Of a stretch of DNA of 64,000 bases, positions 25,801-35,021 are shown in pieces. This DNA comes from an uncultured Flavobacterium sp. Lineage in GTDB: Bacteria; Bacteroidota; Bacteroidia; Flavobacteriales; Flavobacteriaceae. Each line of letters opens with the position of its first letter. The first letter of the stretch is position 1. The notes beneath the pieces are model-generated. The model worked only from the letters and a program-made list of their open reading frames with translations, made no database searches and was not told where the DNA came from. Made by a program: the position numbers and the translations under genes. The DNA lies in contig NZ_OY730245.1 of the NCBI RefSeq assembly GCF_963422545.1, positions 1 to 64,000 of the forward strand. The letters run 5' to 3'.

Positions 25801-28800
25801 CAAATTTTAATACGGATCCTGCAACTTCAAATTTTGGAGGAATTATGCGTTCCTTGAATTCTACAAATTTTGAGCAGGGAAATGTCGAATATATCCAGTT
25901 TTGGGTACTTGATCCTTATGTAGGAAACGGACAAGCGCCAACAAACAATACCGGAAAAATTTATTTCAACTTAGGAGAAGTCTCTGAAGATGTTTTAAAA
26001 GACGGAAGAAAACAATATGAAAACGGATTAGGGCCAGATCAGATAATGGTAAAACCACAACCGATTTGGGGAGACGTTCCAGCATCACAATCTTTAATTT
26101 ATGCATTTGATACAAATGCAGATAATCGTAAAAATCAGGATGTTGGTTTAGACGGTTTGCCAGATACCAAAGAAGGATCAATATATACGAATTATGCAGG
26201 AGAAGAAGATCCTGCAGGAGATAACTACAAGTATTATCTAAATACCGAAGGAGGCGTTTTAGATCGTTATAAAAAATATAATGGAGTAGAAGGAAACTCA
26301 GCAGTAAGTATAGATGATCCTAATCGTGGTTCTACAACATTACCGGATGTCGAGGATATTAATCGTGATAATACAATGAGTACAATCAATGCTTATTACG
26401 AATATAGTATCGATATTAAACCGGGAATGCAGGTAGGACAGAACTACATTACTGATATTCGTGACGTAACTAATATTGACTTACCAAACGGATCAACAAC
26501 GAATGCAAGATGGATTCAGTTTAAAATCCCTGTTTCTCAACCTCAAAATACGATAGGTAACATTACAGATTTTAGATCTATTCGTTTTATGCGTATGTTT
26601 ATGACTGGTTTTAACAACCAAATGACTGTGCGTTTTGGAGCCTTAGATTTAGTTAGAGGAGAATGGAGAAGATATACAGGAACACTGGATGCAAATGATC
26701 CGACTCCGGGTGATGATGGTACTGAATTTGACGTTGCGGCGGTGAATATTCAGGAAAACAGCACAAAATGTCCTGTGAATTATGTAATTCCACCAGGAGT
26801 TCAAAGAGAACAATTGTACAATAACAACACAATTATCAAACAAAATGAACAGGCATTAGCAGTACGTGTTGGAGGAACAGGTTTGCAGCCTTTTGATTCG
26901 AGAGCAGTTTTCAAAAATGTAAGCGTAGACATGCGTCAGTACAAAAAACTTAAAATGTTTTTGCATGCTGAATCTTTGCCAAGTGAAAGCACTTTATTAG
27001 ATGATGAAATGGTCGGATTTATTCGTTTCGGAAATGACTTCACACAAAATTTCTATCAAGTCGAAATTCCATTAAAAGTAACCAGAACCGGAGGATCATG
27101 TACTATAAGTCCTGATTTGGTTTGGATGGAAGATAATAATATAGATCTGGTACTGGAATTATTGACAAGTATGAAAATTAAAGCCATGAGTATTGATCCT
27201 AATTCACCTAAGAGAGATGTAAATGGTATTTATTATCCGGATAATGACCCGGATGCTCAAGGTGGAGATGGAGATGGCAGATTGACACTTGGTATAAAAG
27301 GAAATCCTAATTTTGGTTTGGTCCGAAATTTAATGGTCGGAGTAAAAAGTAGGGCAGATCATAAAGATATCAAAGGAGAAGTCTGGTTTAATGAGCTTCG
27401 TTTGGCTGATTTAGAGAATAAAGGCGGAATGGCGGCAATATTAAATATAGATACCAATATGGCTGATTTTGCTACAGTTTCTGCAACAGGTAAAAAGAGT
27501 ACAATTGGTTTTGGATCTTTAGAACAAGGAGCTAACGAAAGAAGCCGTCAAGATATTCAACAATATAATATCGTTACCAATTTAAATTTAGGTAAACTAT
27601 TACCACATAAATGGGGAATTAATTTACCGTTTAATTATGCGGTAGGAGAAGAAGTTCTCACGCCTGAGTATGATCCTTTTAATCAAGATATAAAACTAGA
27701 TCAGTTACTTAGAGAAACTACGGATCAGGCTGAAAAAGATAATATTAGAACTCGTGCTGTAGATTATACAAGACGAAGAAGTATTAATTTTATTGGAGTG
27801 AAGAAGGATAGGGCTCCTGAGCAAAAACCACATATTTATGATGTTGAGAATTTAACATTCTCACAGTCGTATAATGAAGTTAATCGTCATGATTATGAAG
27901 TAGAATCGTATCAGGATCAGCAGTCTAATACGGCGATAAATTATGCTTATACTTTTCAGTCAAAAGAAGTAGTTCCTCTTAAAACAACCAAATTCATGAA
28001 AACAAGTGAGTATTGGAAGATTTTAAGCGATTTTAATTTTAATTATTTACCATCTAATATCACTTTTAATACAAATATTTTAAGACAAAGTAATCGTCAG
28101 CAATATAGACAAGTTGAGGAAGGAATAGGTCTTGATGCACTTTACAGACGAAATTTTGCGTTTAATTATCAATACGGTTTTGGGTATAATTTGACAAAAT
28201 CATTGAAAATAAATTATACGGCGGCATCAAATAATATTGTTAAAAACTATATGAATGATGATAATACGCCTAAAGAAAATTTTAATATTTGGGACGATTA
28301 CTGGGATATTGGAACACCAAATCAACATATTCAACAATTGGTATTGAATTATGAAATACCTCTTAATAAAATACCGGTTTTTGGTTTCGTAAAAGCGAGT
28401 TATTCTTATACAGCAGATTATAGTTGGCAGCGTTCTTCAACAGCATTGTCTCAATATGAGCAGCAAAATCCGGATGGAACGATAACGACATATAATTTAG
28501 GAAATACTATTCAGAATGCAAATTCTAATACGTTGACTACAACTTTTAACATGAATACGTTATATAAGTATTTAGGTTTAACTCCAGGAGCAAAATCTGG
28601 TGCAAAACCTAAGGCAGCGGCACCTCCAAAACCAGGAGAAAAAATTGTAAATACGGCAAAACCTGTTGCGACCAATAGTCCTTTTTATGATGGCTTGATT
28701 GGAGTTTTGACCAGCGTAAAAAATATTCAGGTAAATTATACCAAAAATAGCGGAACTGTTCTTCCGGGATATACGCCAAGTGTTGGTTTTTTTGGAACTT

Positions 28801-30113
28801 CAAGACCAACATTAGGGTTTATTTTTGGAAGCCAGGATGATATCCGTTATGAAGCTGCTAAAAATGGATGGTTAACCTCTTATCAGAATTTCAATCAGAA
28901 TTTTACGCAGGTAACAAATAAACTTTTGAAAGTAACGGCAAATATTGATTTACTGCCGGATTTAAAAATTGATTTGGCAATGGATCGTGCTTATTCTCAA
29001 AATACATCAGAACAATTTAGTGTCGATCAGTCTAATGGTGAATATATGCCGTTATCACCATACACTTACGGAATGTTTTCGATTTCGACTGTGTTAATAA
29101 AAACAGCTTTTTCTAAAAGTGATGCAACACAATCGGCAGCATTTGATGATTTTAGAAACAATCGTTTGATTATTGCAAACCGTCTTGCCGAAGAACGCTA
29201 TGGACCAAACCCAATACCGAGATATGATGTAAATGATATTCCGCCGCCGCCAGTAGATCCAACGGCAGATGATCCTTTTAAAAAGCAAAGAGAGATTTAT
29301 GCATCGAATCAAGGATATCCAATTGGTTATGGTAAAAGTAATCAGGCCGTATTGTTGCCTGCTTTCCTTGCTGCTTATACCGGAAGTAATGCATCAAATG
29401 TGTCAACTGGAATATTTAGAAGTTTCCCTATTCCAAACTGGAGTATTAAATATAATGGTTTAATGCGTTACAAGTTTTTCAAAGATAGATTCAAACGTTT
29501 CTCCTTGCAAAATAATTATAGAGCGTCTTATACGATAAATCAGTTTAGATCTAATTTTGATTACACAAAAAATCCGGACGGGCAGGATATAAATACAAAT
29601 TTCTATAACAAAACAATCATGTCAAATGTCAATTTGGTAGAGCAGTTTAGTCCGCTTATTCGTGTTGATTTTGAGTTGAAAAGTTCTTTGCGTATTCTTA
29701 CCGAAATTAAGAAAGACAGAGCATTGTCTATGAGTTTTGATAATAACTTGTTGACAGAAGTTAAAGGATTAGAGTATGTAGTAGGAATGGGATATCGTTT
29801 TAAAGATGTTATTTTCTCATCAAGACTAGCAGATAGCCCAACAGGAATTATTAAAAGTGATATCAATATAAAAGCTGATTTTTCTTTTAGAAATAATCAA
29901 ACATTAGTTCGTTATTTAGATTATGACAATAATCAATTAGCTGCGGGTCAGAATATTTGGTCGTTAAAATTGACTGCAGATTATGCGTTTAGTAAAAACC
30001 TTACTGCAATCTTCTATTATGATCATTCATTTTCTAAAGCGGTTATATCAACATCATTCCCGTTAACGAATATTAGATCAGGATTCACACTTAGGTATAA
30101 TTTCGGAAATTAA
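22875..30113 (+). CDS. sprA: Gliding motility / type IX secretion translocon protein SprA
   Basis: SprA (Sov) is the very large outer-membrane beta-barrel that forms the conducting pore of the type IX secretion system. It is 2412 residues, the family's usual length, with a signal peptide ending VLRAQ. The N-terminal region (PRYYINSSLFESIFGSNTID, GSVEMDLG), the repeated barrel and plug regions and the C-terminal strand ending GFTLRYNFGN are characteristic. It is the route by which the giant adhesin at 7225-15930 would leave the cell. ruvA upstream and gcvH downstream form a neighbourhood I recall for sprA in other Flavobacteriia. Confidence 0.96.
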   Translation: MRKICIFLLVLFCGNVLRAQVNQAIQDTTKTQFSVGKVELENPPSILSAYKYDPITDRYIYTSSVDGFSINYPIVLTPKEYEDLVLKESRRDYFKKKSDAIDGKKAGSEAGKKNLLPRYYINSSLFESIFGSNTIDVKPTGSVEMDLGLRYTKQDNPSFSPRNRSSLTFDFNQRISMSLMGKVGTRLDVNANYDTQSTFAFQNLFKLAYSPSEDDIIQKVEVGNVSMPLNSTLIRGAQSLFGVKTQLQFGKTTITGVFSEQKSKTKSIVAEGGGTVQNFDLYALDYDNDRHFFLSQYFRNKYDASLKGYPFIDSRVQVTRIEIWVTNKQNRVNTTSNNLRNVIALQDLGEAQATGIPDNQVVVVTPTTGFFNNPVDSPAENDNNKYNPAAIGQPGSFLNSNIREIVTAKSGFNNANVSEGIDYSVLENARKLNANEFTFNAQLGYISLQQRLANDEILAVAYEYTVGGKVYQVGEFGSDGVDGTVVTGNNTSNQAIITQSLILKMLKSSLTNVQNPVWNLMMKNVYQIPQAYQIKQDDFRLNILYTDPSPINYITPVPGTEFPSNPPPKPDMMVKDTPLLNVFNLDRLNYNNDPQTGGDGFFDYLPGVTVDVQNGRIIFTTKEPFGKLLFDKLDTGSGENYNDPSTYNPNQKKYVFNNMYRNTQSGALQDSDKNKFLLRGKYKSSGSNGIPIGAFNVPQGSVVVMAAGRRLVEGIDYSVDYQLGRVQILDPSLQASNTPIEVSLENNSVFGQQTRRFMGFNIEHKISDHFIVGGTYLKMTERPFTQKSSYGQESVNNTIFGFNGNYSTEVPFLTRLVNKLPNIDTDVPSNLSIRGEVAFLRPDAPKASDFEGEATIYVDDFEGSQSTIDMRSAYAWSLASTPFVHSINDNTFNANSSTLEYGFKRAKLAWYTIDPIFYTSKPSGISNDDLSLNTTRRIYSRELYPNTDIAQGQIQVINTLDLSYYPSDRGPYNNNPNFNTDPATSNFGGIMRSLNSTNFEQGNVEYIQFWVLDPYVGNGQAPTNNTGKIYFNLGEVSEDVLKDGRKQYENGLGPDQIMVKPQPIWGDVPASQSLIYAFDTNADNRKNQDVGLDGLPDTKEGSIYTNYAGEEDPAGDNYKYYLNTEGGVLDRYKKYNGVEGNSAVSIDDPNRGSTTLPDVEDINRDNTMSTINAYYEYSIDIKPGMQVGQNYITDIRDVTNIDLPNGSTTNARWIQFKIPVSQPQNTIGNITDFRSIRFMRMFMTGFNNQMTVRFGALDLVRGEWRRYTGTLDANDPTPGDDGTEFDVAAVNIQENSTKCPVNYVIPPGVQREQLYNNNTIIKQNEQALAVRVGGTGLQPFDSRAVFKNVSVDMRQYKKLKMFLHAESLPSESTLLDDEMVGFIRFGNDFTQNFYQVEIPLKVTRTGGSCTISPDLVWMEDNNIDLVLELLTSMKIKAMSIDPNSPKRDVNGIYYPDNDPDAQGGDGDGRLTLGIKGNPNFGLVRNLMVGVKSRADHKDIKGEVWFNELRLADLENKGGMAAILNIDTNMADFATVSATGKKSTIGFGSLEQGANERSRQDIQQYNIVTNLNLGKLLPHKWGINLPFNYAVGEEVLTPEYDPFNQDIKLDQLLRETTDQAEKDNIRTRAVDYTRRRSINFIGVKKDRAPEQKPHIYDVENLTFSQSYNEVNRHDYEVESYQDQQSNTAINYAYTFQSKEVVPLKTTKFMKTSEYWKILSDFNFNYLPSNITFNTNILRQSNRQQYRQVEEGIGLDALYRRNFAFNYQYGFGYNLTKSLKINYTAASNNIVKNYMNDDNTPKENFNIWDDYWDIGTPNQHIQQLVLNYEIPLNKIPVFGFVKASYSYTADYSWQRSSTALSQYEQQNPDGTITTYNLGNTIQNANSNTLTTTFNMNTLYKYLGLTPGAKSGAKPKAAAPPKPGEKIVNTAKPVATNSPFYDGLIGVLTSVKNIQVNYTKNSGTVLPGYTPSVGFFGTSRPTLGFIFGSQDDIRYEAAKNGWLTSYQNFNQNFTQVTNKLLKVTANIDLLPDLKIDLAMDRAYSQNTSEQFSVDQSNGEYMPLSPYTYGMFSISTVLIKTAFSKSDATQSAAFDDFRNNRLIIANRLAEERYGPNPIPRYDVNDIPPPPVDPTADDPFKKQREIYASNQGYPIGYGKSNQAVLLPAFLAAYTGSNASNVSTGIFRSFPIPNWSIKYNGLMRYKFFKDRFKRFSLQNNYRASYTINQFRSNFDYTKNPDGQDINTNFYNKTIMSNVNLVEQFSPLIRVDFELKSSLRILTEIKKDRALSMSFDNNLLTEVKGLEYVVGMGYRFKDVIFSSRLADSPTGIIKSDINIKADFSFRNNQTLVRYLDYDNNQLAAGQNIWSLKLTADYAFSKNLTAIFYYDHSFSKAVISTSFPLTNIRSGFTLRYNFGN

Positions 30114-30149
30114 TTTTTAGTTTCTAAACCAGATTTCTTAGAAGATTAT

Positions 30150-30157
30150 TACATTTG
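30150..30157 (+). promoter_or_regulatory. -7 promoter element of gcvH
   Basis: TACATTTG, 41 bp before the gcvH ATG. Confidence 0.5.
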
Positions 30158-30198
30158 TCGCTTAATTACTAAATTATCAATTTTCAAACAACACAATT

Positions 30199-30579
30199 AT
30201 GAGCATACCAGCAAATTTAAAGTACACAAAAGATCACGAATGGGTTAGCATCGATGGAGATGTTGCAACTGTAGGAATTACTCATTTTGCACAAAAAGAG
30301 TTAGGGGACATCGTGTACGTTGAAGTAGAAACTTTAGATCAGACACTTGATAAAGATGAAGTTTTTGGAACAGTTGAAGCTGTAAAAACAGTATCTGATT
30401 TATTTTTACCTCTAACAGGAGAAATTATTGCTTTTAATGACAGCTTAGAAAGTGCTCCTGAAACGGTAAATTCTGATCCTTATGGAGCTGGATGGATGAT
30501 TAAAATAAAAATTGCTGATGCATCAGAAGTAGATACTTTACTATCTGCTGAAGCTTATACACAACTTATCGGTGCCTAA
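30199..30579 (+). CDS. gcvH: Glycine cleavage system H protein
   Basis: Lipoyl carrier that shuttles the methylamine group between the P, T and L proteins of the glycine cleavage system. It is 126 residues, the normal length. The lipoylated lysine is K63 in GTVEAVKTVSDL; the GDIVYVEV strand and the NSDPYGAGWM segment are typical. The other gcv genes are not in the window. Its stop overlaps the next gene by 8 bp. Confidence 0.97.
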   Translation: MSIPANLKYTKDHEWVSIDGDVATVGITHFAQKELGDIVYVEVETLDQTLDKDEVFGTVEAVKTVSDLFLPLTGEIIAFNDSLESAPETVNSDPYGAGWMIKIKIADASEVDTLLSAEAYTQLIGA

Positions 30580-30955
30580 ACAATTACTGCTAATCTGGGC
30601 AATTATTTGTTCAGGAGTTATTGCTTATTTCTGCTTGACCGATGCAAGTAATATCCCTGCAATAAATTTTCCGAGTATTGATAAAATTGTACATTTTTGT
30701 TTTCATTTCGGATTCACAATTTCATGGATTGTGTTTTTTAAGAAAGAGCTTAAAGGAAAAGATGCAAATGATTATAAAGCATATTTAGTTTCGTTTATAT
30801 TTTCTGTTTTTTTTGGAATTACAATCGAGATTTTGCAAAGTGTTATCACGACAACAAGAGCATCAGATGTATCAGATGTTTTAGCAAATGCACTTGGTGC
30901 AACTATAGCAGTTTTTACTGCAATAGCTTTCAAGAAGCAATTAGATAAAATATAA
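30572..30955 (+). CDS. VanZ-like family membrane protein
   Basis: Small integral membrane protein of 127 residues with about four helices. The pattern IPSIDKIVHFxFHFGF and the closing E-x-x-Q-x-x-x-x-x-R-x-x-D-x-x-D-x-x-A-N motif (here EILQSVITTTRASDVSDVLAN) are typical of VanZ-like proteins, whose function is mostly unknown. The start is a GTG inside the last codons of gcvH, so translation is probably coupled. It is terminated by a strong hairpin. Confidence 0.85.
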   Translation: MPKQLLLIWAIICSGVIAYFCLTDASNIPAINFPSIDKIVHFCFHFGFTISWIVFFKKELKGKDANDYKAYLVSFIFSVFFGITIEILQSVITTTRASDVSDVLANALGATIAVFTAIAFKKQLDKI

Positions 30956-30965
30956 GAATATAACT

Positions 30966-30986
30966 ACCCACTTCGGTGGGTTTTTT
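30966..30986 (+). terminator. Intrinsic terminator after the gcvH-vanZ pair
   Basis: ACCCAC-TTCG-GTGGGT hairpin with a UUCG tetraloop and six T. Confidence 0.92.
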
Positions 30987-31036
30987 ATTGTCTAAAAATC
31001 AGGCTTTACAAAGAGTTTTTTTTTGAATTTAAAATG

Positions 31037-31044
31037 TATTTTTG
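31037..31044 (+). promoter_or_regulatory. -7 promoter element of deoC
   Basis: TATTTTTG, 26 bp before the ATG at 31071. Confidence 0.5.
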
Positions 31045-31070
31045 TCCCAGTTCAATATAATTTCAAAATT

Positions 31071-31814
31071 ATGAATGTCAAGCAATATTTAGATTCGACT
31101 TATTTAAAAACTGCCTCTCAAGCCGGACTTACAGAAGCAGAAAATAAAGTCGTGGTTAAAGATGCAATTGCTGAAGCAATTCAGGAAGGTTTTAAGCTAA
31201 TTATGATCCGACCGGAATTTGTTATTTTGGCCAAAGAAATGATTTTGAAAGCCAATTCTACTTTGCTAGTTGGTACCGTTATCGATTTTCCGGAAGGAAA
31301 ATCAAGTATTGAAGTTAAGATCAAAGAAGCAAACGATGCGATTGAAAATGGAGCAGACGATTTAGATTTTGTCTGCAATTATGAGGCTTTTAAAAAAGGA
31401 GATGCTGCTTTATTGAAACAAGAGATTTTATTTGGCACTCAAATTGGTTTAGCGCACAATAAAACTGTAAAATGGATTATTGAAGTTGCCGCTTTAACAG
31501 ATAAAGAAATTATTCAGCTTTCGACACTGATAAAGAATGTTGTAATGTCAAGCTTTAAAGAAGAAGATTATAGTTCCGTTTTTGTAAAGTCGTCGACAGG
31601 TTTTTTTAAAACAGAAGATGGTGCTCCAAACGGCGCGACTATTCCAACTATTATTATGATGTTAGAAAATGCATCACCTTTGCAGATAAAAGCTGCCGGA
31701 GGAGTCAGATCTTATGATGATGCATTAGAAATGATTCGTTTAGGTGTTAAACGCATCGGAACTTCGGCTGCAAAATCAATTGCCAGCGGACAAAATACCC
31801 CAAATCAATATTAA
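31071..31814 (+). CDS. deoC: Deoxyribose-phosphate aldolase
   Basis: Class I aldolase that splits 2-deoxyribose-5-phosphate into acetaldehyde and glyceraldehyde-3-phosphate in deoxynucleoside catabolism. It is 247 residues, a TIM barrel. The Schiff-base lysine is K173 in VKSSTGF; GAPNGAT and AAGGVRSYDDA are the phosphate-binding end. The frame extends back to 31023, but the ATG at 31071 starts the conserved sequence and lies downstream of a -7 element. The stop codon abuts the next ATG directly. Confidence 0.95.
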   Translation: MNVKQYLDSTYLKTASQAGLTEAENKVVVKDAIAEAIQEGFKLIMIRPEFVILAKEMILKANSTLLVGTVIDFPEGKSSIEVKIKEANDAIENGADDLDFVCNYEAFKKGDAALLKQEILFGTQIGLAHNKTVKWIIEVAALTDKEIIQLSTLIKNVVMSSFKEEDYSSVFVKSSTGFFKTEDGAPNGATIPTIIMMLENASPLQIKAAGGVRSYDDALEMIRLGVKRIGTSAAKSIASGQNTPNQY

Positions 31815-33956
31815 ATGAAAACCAAAATTTACGTGAATAAGATTTCATTATCTTTTCTTTTTACATTTTCTGTCTTATTTGCTTTCTCTCAAGAGAATAA
31901 TAATTCGTCTATTAAGCCTGGTTTTACGGCAGAACAATTTCCGATTTTTCCAAATTGTGAAAATTTAGAAACAAAAAAACTTGAAAATTGTTTCTATAAA
32001 GAAGTTCAGGATTTTGTATATCATAATTTTGAAGTACCTGAAAAATTAAAACAAAATAATTATAAGGGAGAAGTAAAAGTACTTTTTGAAGTCGATGTGA
32101 ATGGCGAGTTCAAAGTAATTTATGTAAATGCTGCAAATGAAGAATTATCAGAAGAAGCAAAACGTGTTTTCGGTAAATTTCCGAAAATAAAACCCTCGAC
32201 ATACAACGGAAAGCCAACATATTCAAAATATACAATTTCAATTGATGTGCCATTAAAAAGCGCAGATCAAATTGCCGCTGAGGCTTTGGCTGCAGCCGAA
32301 ATTCTAAAACCTGTTGAAAAACCAATGACAGAACTGGATAGTATAGTGTATAAAAAATACAATAATCCAGAATTCGAAAGTCATTTGAATATTCCTTTTT
32401 CTCATAGTTATTATGCGCAATTTGATGGTGCTATGAATCAGGTAGGAACTAATAATCATACGGCTTCTAAGCCTTATACTTATGCAGAGGTTTCGAAATA
32501 TTATAATCTAAAAGCAGTAAATGAATCTCTTCAAAAAAATGTTTCAACTTGGTTGGGAAGAAAATTTTGGAATGAAAACCTTGTTCAGATTCAAGGAGAA
32601 GATTATTGGCTGGCTTTAAATCCTATTCTTGATTTGCAAATGGGTAAAGCCTCAGATCTTGATGCTTCTTATACTTATGTAAATACCCGAGCGTTAAATT
32701 TTAGAGGAGGTTTAGGGAAACAGATTAATTTTACGACCACGGTTTTTGAAAGTCAGGGAAGATTTGCAGGTTACTTTAATGATTATGCAGAGACATTAAA
32801 ACCTTCTGGAGGAAATCCGGCAATTATTCCTGGAATAGGAATTGCAAAACGATTTAAAACGGATGCTTACGATTTTCCTTTAGCGGAAGCTAATATTACA
32901 TATACTCCAAGTAAAATTTTTGATTTTCAGTTAGGTTACGGAAGAAATTTTATTGGAGACGGATATCGCTCATTGCTTGAAAGTGATGGAGCAAGTCCGT
33001 ATCCATATTTTAAAATTAATACTACTTTCTGGAAGATAAAATATACAAATACTTATATGTGGCTTAAGGATGTTCGTCCGGATGTTACTTTAGAAAAAAC
33101 GTATGCCACAAAATTCATGGCAAATCACTATTTAAGCTGGAATGTTTCGAATAAATTGAATTTAGGATTTTTTGAATCTGTAGTTTGGACAGATAGTAAC
33201 AATAGAGGTTTTGATGTCAATTTTGTAAACCCGATTATTTTTTATCGTTCCGTAGAGTTTTCATCGTCTTCTAAAAGTGGTAATGCGCTTTTAGGGTTTA
33301 CCGGTAAATACAAATGGAATAATAATGTTAATCTGTATGGTCAGTTTTTGCTGGATGAATTTTCGGTTGGGGATATGGCAAAAGGAGAGAAAAGCTGGAA
33401 GAATAAATTTGGTTACCAGTTAGGAGCAAAATATTTCAATGCTTTTAAGGTAAAAGATTTGTTGTTGCAGGTAGAGTACAATCATGTTCGTCCTTATGTT
33501 TATTCACATAGTGCAGTTATTACCAATTATGGTCATAATAATCAAAGCATTGGACATCAGTGGGGAGGTAATTTTGAAGAACTTGTTGCAATTGGACGTT
33601 ACCACAAAGGACGTTATTATGCTGACGGAAAAATAACAGTTGGAACAAGAGGTTTGGATTTTGATACTGCAACGGATAGTTATAATTATGGAGGGAATAT
33701 CTATAAAAGTTACGACGTAAAACGTCCTTATGATAAAGGAGTAAAAGTAGGTCAAGGGAATAAAACAAGTGTTTTTATTGCAGACTTTCAAGGTGGATAT
33801 GTAATTAATCCAATGACAAACCTGAAGTTGTTCGGAAGTGTTATCTATAGAAATTTTGATCCAACACAAGAAACTGCTACAACTTTTAAGCAAAATACCA
33901 CTTGGTTTAGCATCGGATTACGTTCTGATGTCTTTAATTGGTATTTTGATTACTAG
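31815..33956 (+). CDS. remB: RemB-like gliding motility protein (TonB-C-like domain plus outer-membrane barrel)
   Basis: A 713-residue exported protein. After a signal peptide (to about 26, VLFAFSQ) comes a region of about 110 residues that looks like a TonB C-terminal domain (GEVKVLFEVDVNGEFKVIYV and FPKIKPSTYNGKPT). From about 190 the protein is a long stretch of alternating strands rich in aromatic residues, with Wzi-like features, ending in an amphipathic strand closing with YFDY. I recognise it from memory as the family annotated RemB in Flavobacterium, where mutants affect gliding. The name should be treated as likely, not certain. It abuts deoC with no gap. Confidence 0.65.
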   Translation: MKTKIYVNKISLSFLFTFSVLFAFSQENNNSSIKPGFTAEQFPIFPNCENLETKKLENCFYKEVQDFVYHNFEVPEKLKQNNYKGEVKVLFEVDVNGEFKVIYVNAANEELSEEAKRVFGKFPKIKPSTYNGKPTYSKYTISIDVPLKSADQIAAEALAAAEILKPVEKPMTELDSIVYKKYNNPEFESHLNIPFSHSYYAQFDGAMNQVGTNNHTASKPYTYAEVSKYYNLKAVNESLQKNVSTWLGRKFWNENLVQIQGEDYWLALNPILDLQMGKASDLDASYTYVNTRALNFRGGLGKQINFTTTVFESQGRFAGYFNDYAETLKPSGGNPAIIPGIGIAKRFKTDAYDFPLAEANITYTPSKIFDFQLGYGRNFIGDGYRSLLESDGASPYPYFKINTTFWKIKYTNTYMWLKDVRPDVTLEKTYATKFMANHYLSWNVSNKLNLGFFESVVWTDSNNRGFDVNFVNPIIFYRSVEFSSSSKSGNALLGFTGKYKWNNNVNLYGQFLLDEFSVGDMAKGEKSWKNKFGYQLGAKYFNAFKVKDLLLQVEYNHVRPYVYSHSAVITNYGHNNQSIGHQWGGNFEELVAIGRYHKGRYYADGKITVGTRGLDFDTATDSYNYGGNIYKSYDVKRPYDKGVKVGQGNKTSVFIADFQGGYVINPMTNLKLFGSVIYRNFDPTQETATTFKQNTTWFSIGLRSDVFNWYFDY

Positions 33957-34072
33957 TATTTTTAATAAGATTTTTCGAAATAATTGTGTTAAAGATTTGC
34001 AAGTCCTTATTTTGTAAAGGTTTTATTGAAAAAAATCTAATTTTATAGGTCAGGATTCTACAATCTAATTTG

Positions 34073-34080
34073 TACATTTG
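34073..34080 (+). promoter_or_regulatory. -7 promoter element of cyoE and the oxidase block
   Basis: TACATTTG, exact match to TAnnTTTG, about 36 bp before the chosen TTG start of the heme O synthase. Confidence 0.5.
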
Positions 34081-34116
34081 CACCACTCAAAAAAAAACAT
34101 ACAAACAATTACCGTA

Positions 34117-35019
34117 TTGAACGCTACTAAAAATACATTTTCAATAAAATCAATATTTAACGATTTCAAAGAGATAACAAAGGCTGGTTTAGCTATTAGT
34201 GTGTTGTTCTCTTCTATTGCGGGATATTTATTAGGAGTTAATGCTGCGCATCCTTTTAAATGGAGTGTTTTGGTTGTTTTGATGATTGGAGGTTATTGTA
34301 TGGTTGGAGCGTCAAATGCTTTTAATCAGGTAATTGAAAAAGATATCGATTCATTAATGGATCGTACTAAAAATCGTCCCGTTCCTTCAGGACGTATGTC
34401 TCCAAATATGGCTTTGTTTGTGGCAAGTTTGCTTACTATAATAGGTATAGCCCTGTTGTATACAATCAATGCAAAGTCGGCTATGTTTGCTGCGATTTCG
34501 ATATTCTTATATACAAGTATATATACACCTTTAAAAACAGTAACTCCATTATCGGTTTTTGTGGGTGCATTTCCTGGTGCAATTCCGTTTATGTTAGGCT
34601 GGGTTGCGGCAAGAGGAGAATTTGGTATTGAAGCCGGAACTTTGTTTTTGATTCAGTTTTTCTGGCAATTTCCACATTTTTGGGCAATTGGCTGGTTTTT
34701 ATACGAAGATTATGAAAAGGCTGGAATCTTTATGCTTCCTACAGGAAAAAAGGATAAAGGAACCGCTTTGCAGATTATTTTATATACAGTTTGGTTAATT
34801 ATAGCGTCATTATTGCCGGTTTTAGGGTATACAGGACAATTGTTTATTACGCCAATTGCTGCAGTTTTGGTCTTTTTGTTAGGACTTTGGATGTTGTTTT
34901 ATGCGGTACGTTTGTATCAGTTGCGAACTCCAAAAGCGGCAAGAACATTAATGCTGGTAAGCGTTTCGTATATATCATTACTGCAAATAGTATTTATAGT
35001 AGATAAATTTTTAAGATAG
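34117..35019 (+). CDS. cyoE: Protoheme IX farnesyltransferase (heme O synthase)
   Basis: UbiA-family membrane prenyltransferase that converts heme B to heme O for the terminal oxidase. About nine helices are seen. The two Asp-rich motifs are present: NAFNQVIEKDIDSLMDRT and the later YEDYEKAG. The N-terminus NATKNTFSIKSI after the TTG at 34117 matches the family better than the extension from the TTG at 34078, which lies inside the -7 element. No ATG is available near the start. It leads an operon-like run with the two subunit-III genes. Confidence 0.92.
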   Translation: MNATKNTFSIKSIFNDFKEITKAGLAISVLFSSIAGYLLGVNAAHPFKWSVLVVLMIGGYCMVGASNAFNQVIEKDIDSLMDRTKNRPVPSGRMSPNMALFVASLLTIIGIALLYTINAKSAMFAAISIFLYTSIYTPLKTVTPLSVFVGAFPGAIPFMLGWVAARGEFGIEAGTLFLIQFFWQFPHFWAIGWFLYEDYEKAGIFMLPTGKKDKGTALQIILYTVWLIIASLLPVLGYTGQLFITPIAAVLVFLLGLWMLFYAVRLYQLRTPKAARTLMLVSVSYISLLQIVFIVDKFLR

Positions 35020-35021
35020 TT

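Noticed and set aside
33504..33893. 129-aa minus-strand ORF
   Set aside because: Antisense shadow inside the RemB-like gene; low-complexity codon-mirrored composition.
34078..34116. Longer N-terminus of the heme O synthase
   Set aside because: The TTG at 34078 lies within the TACATTTG promoter element; the downstream TTG at 34117 fits the family.
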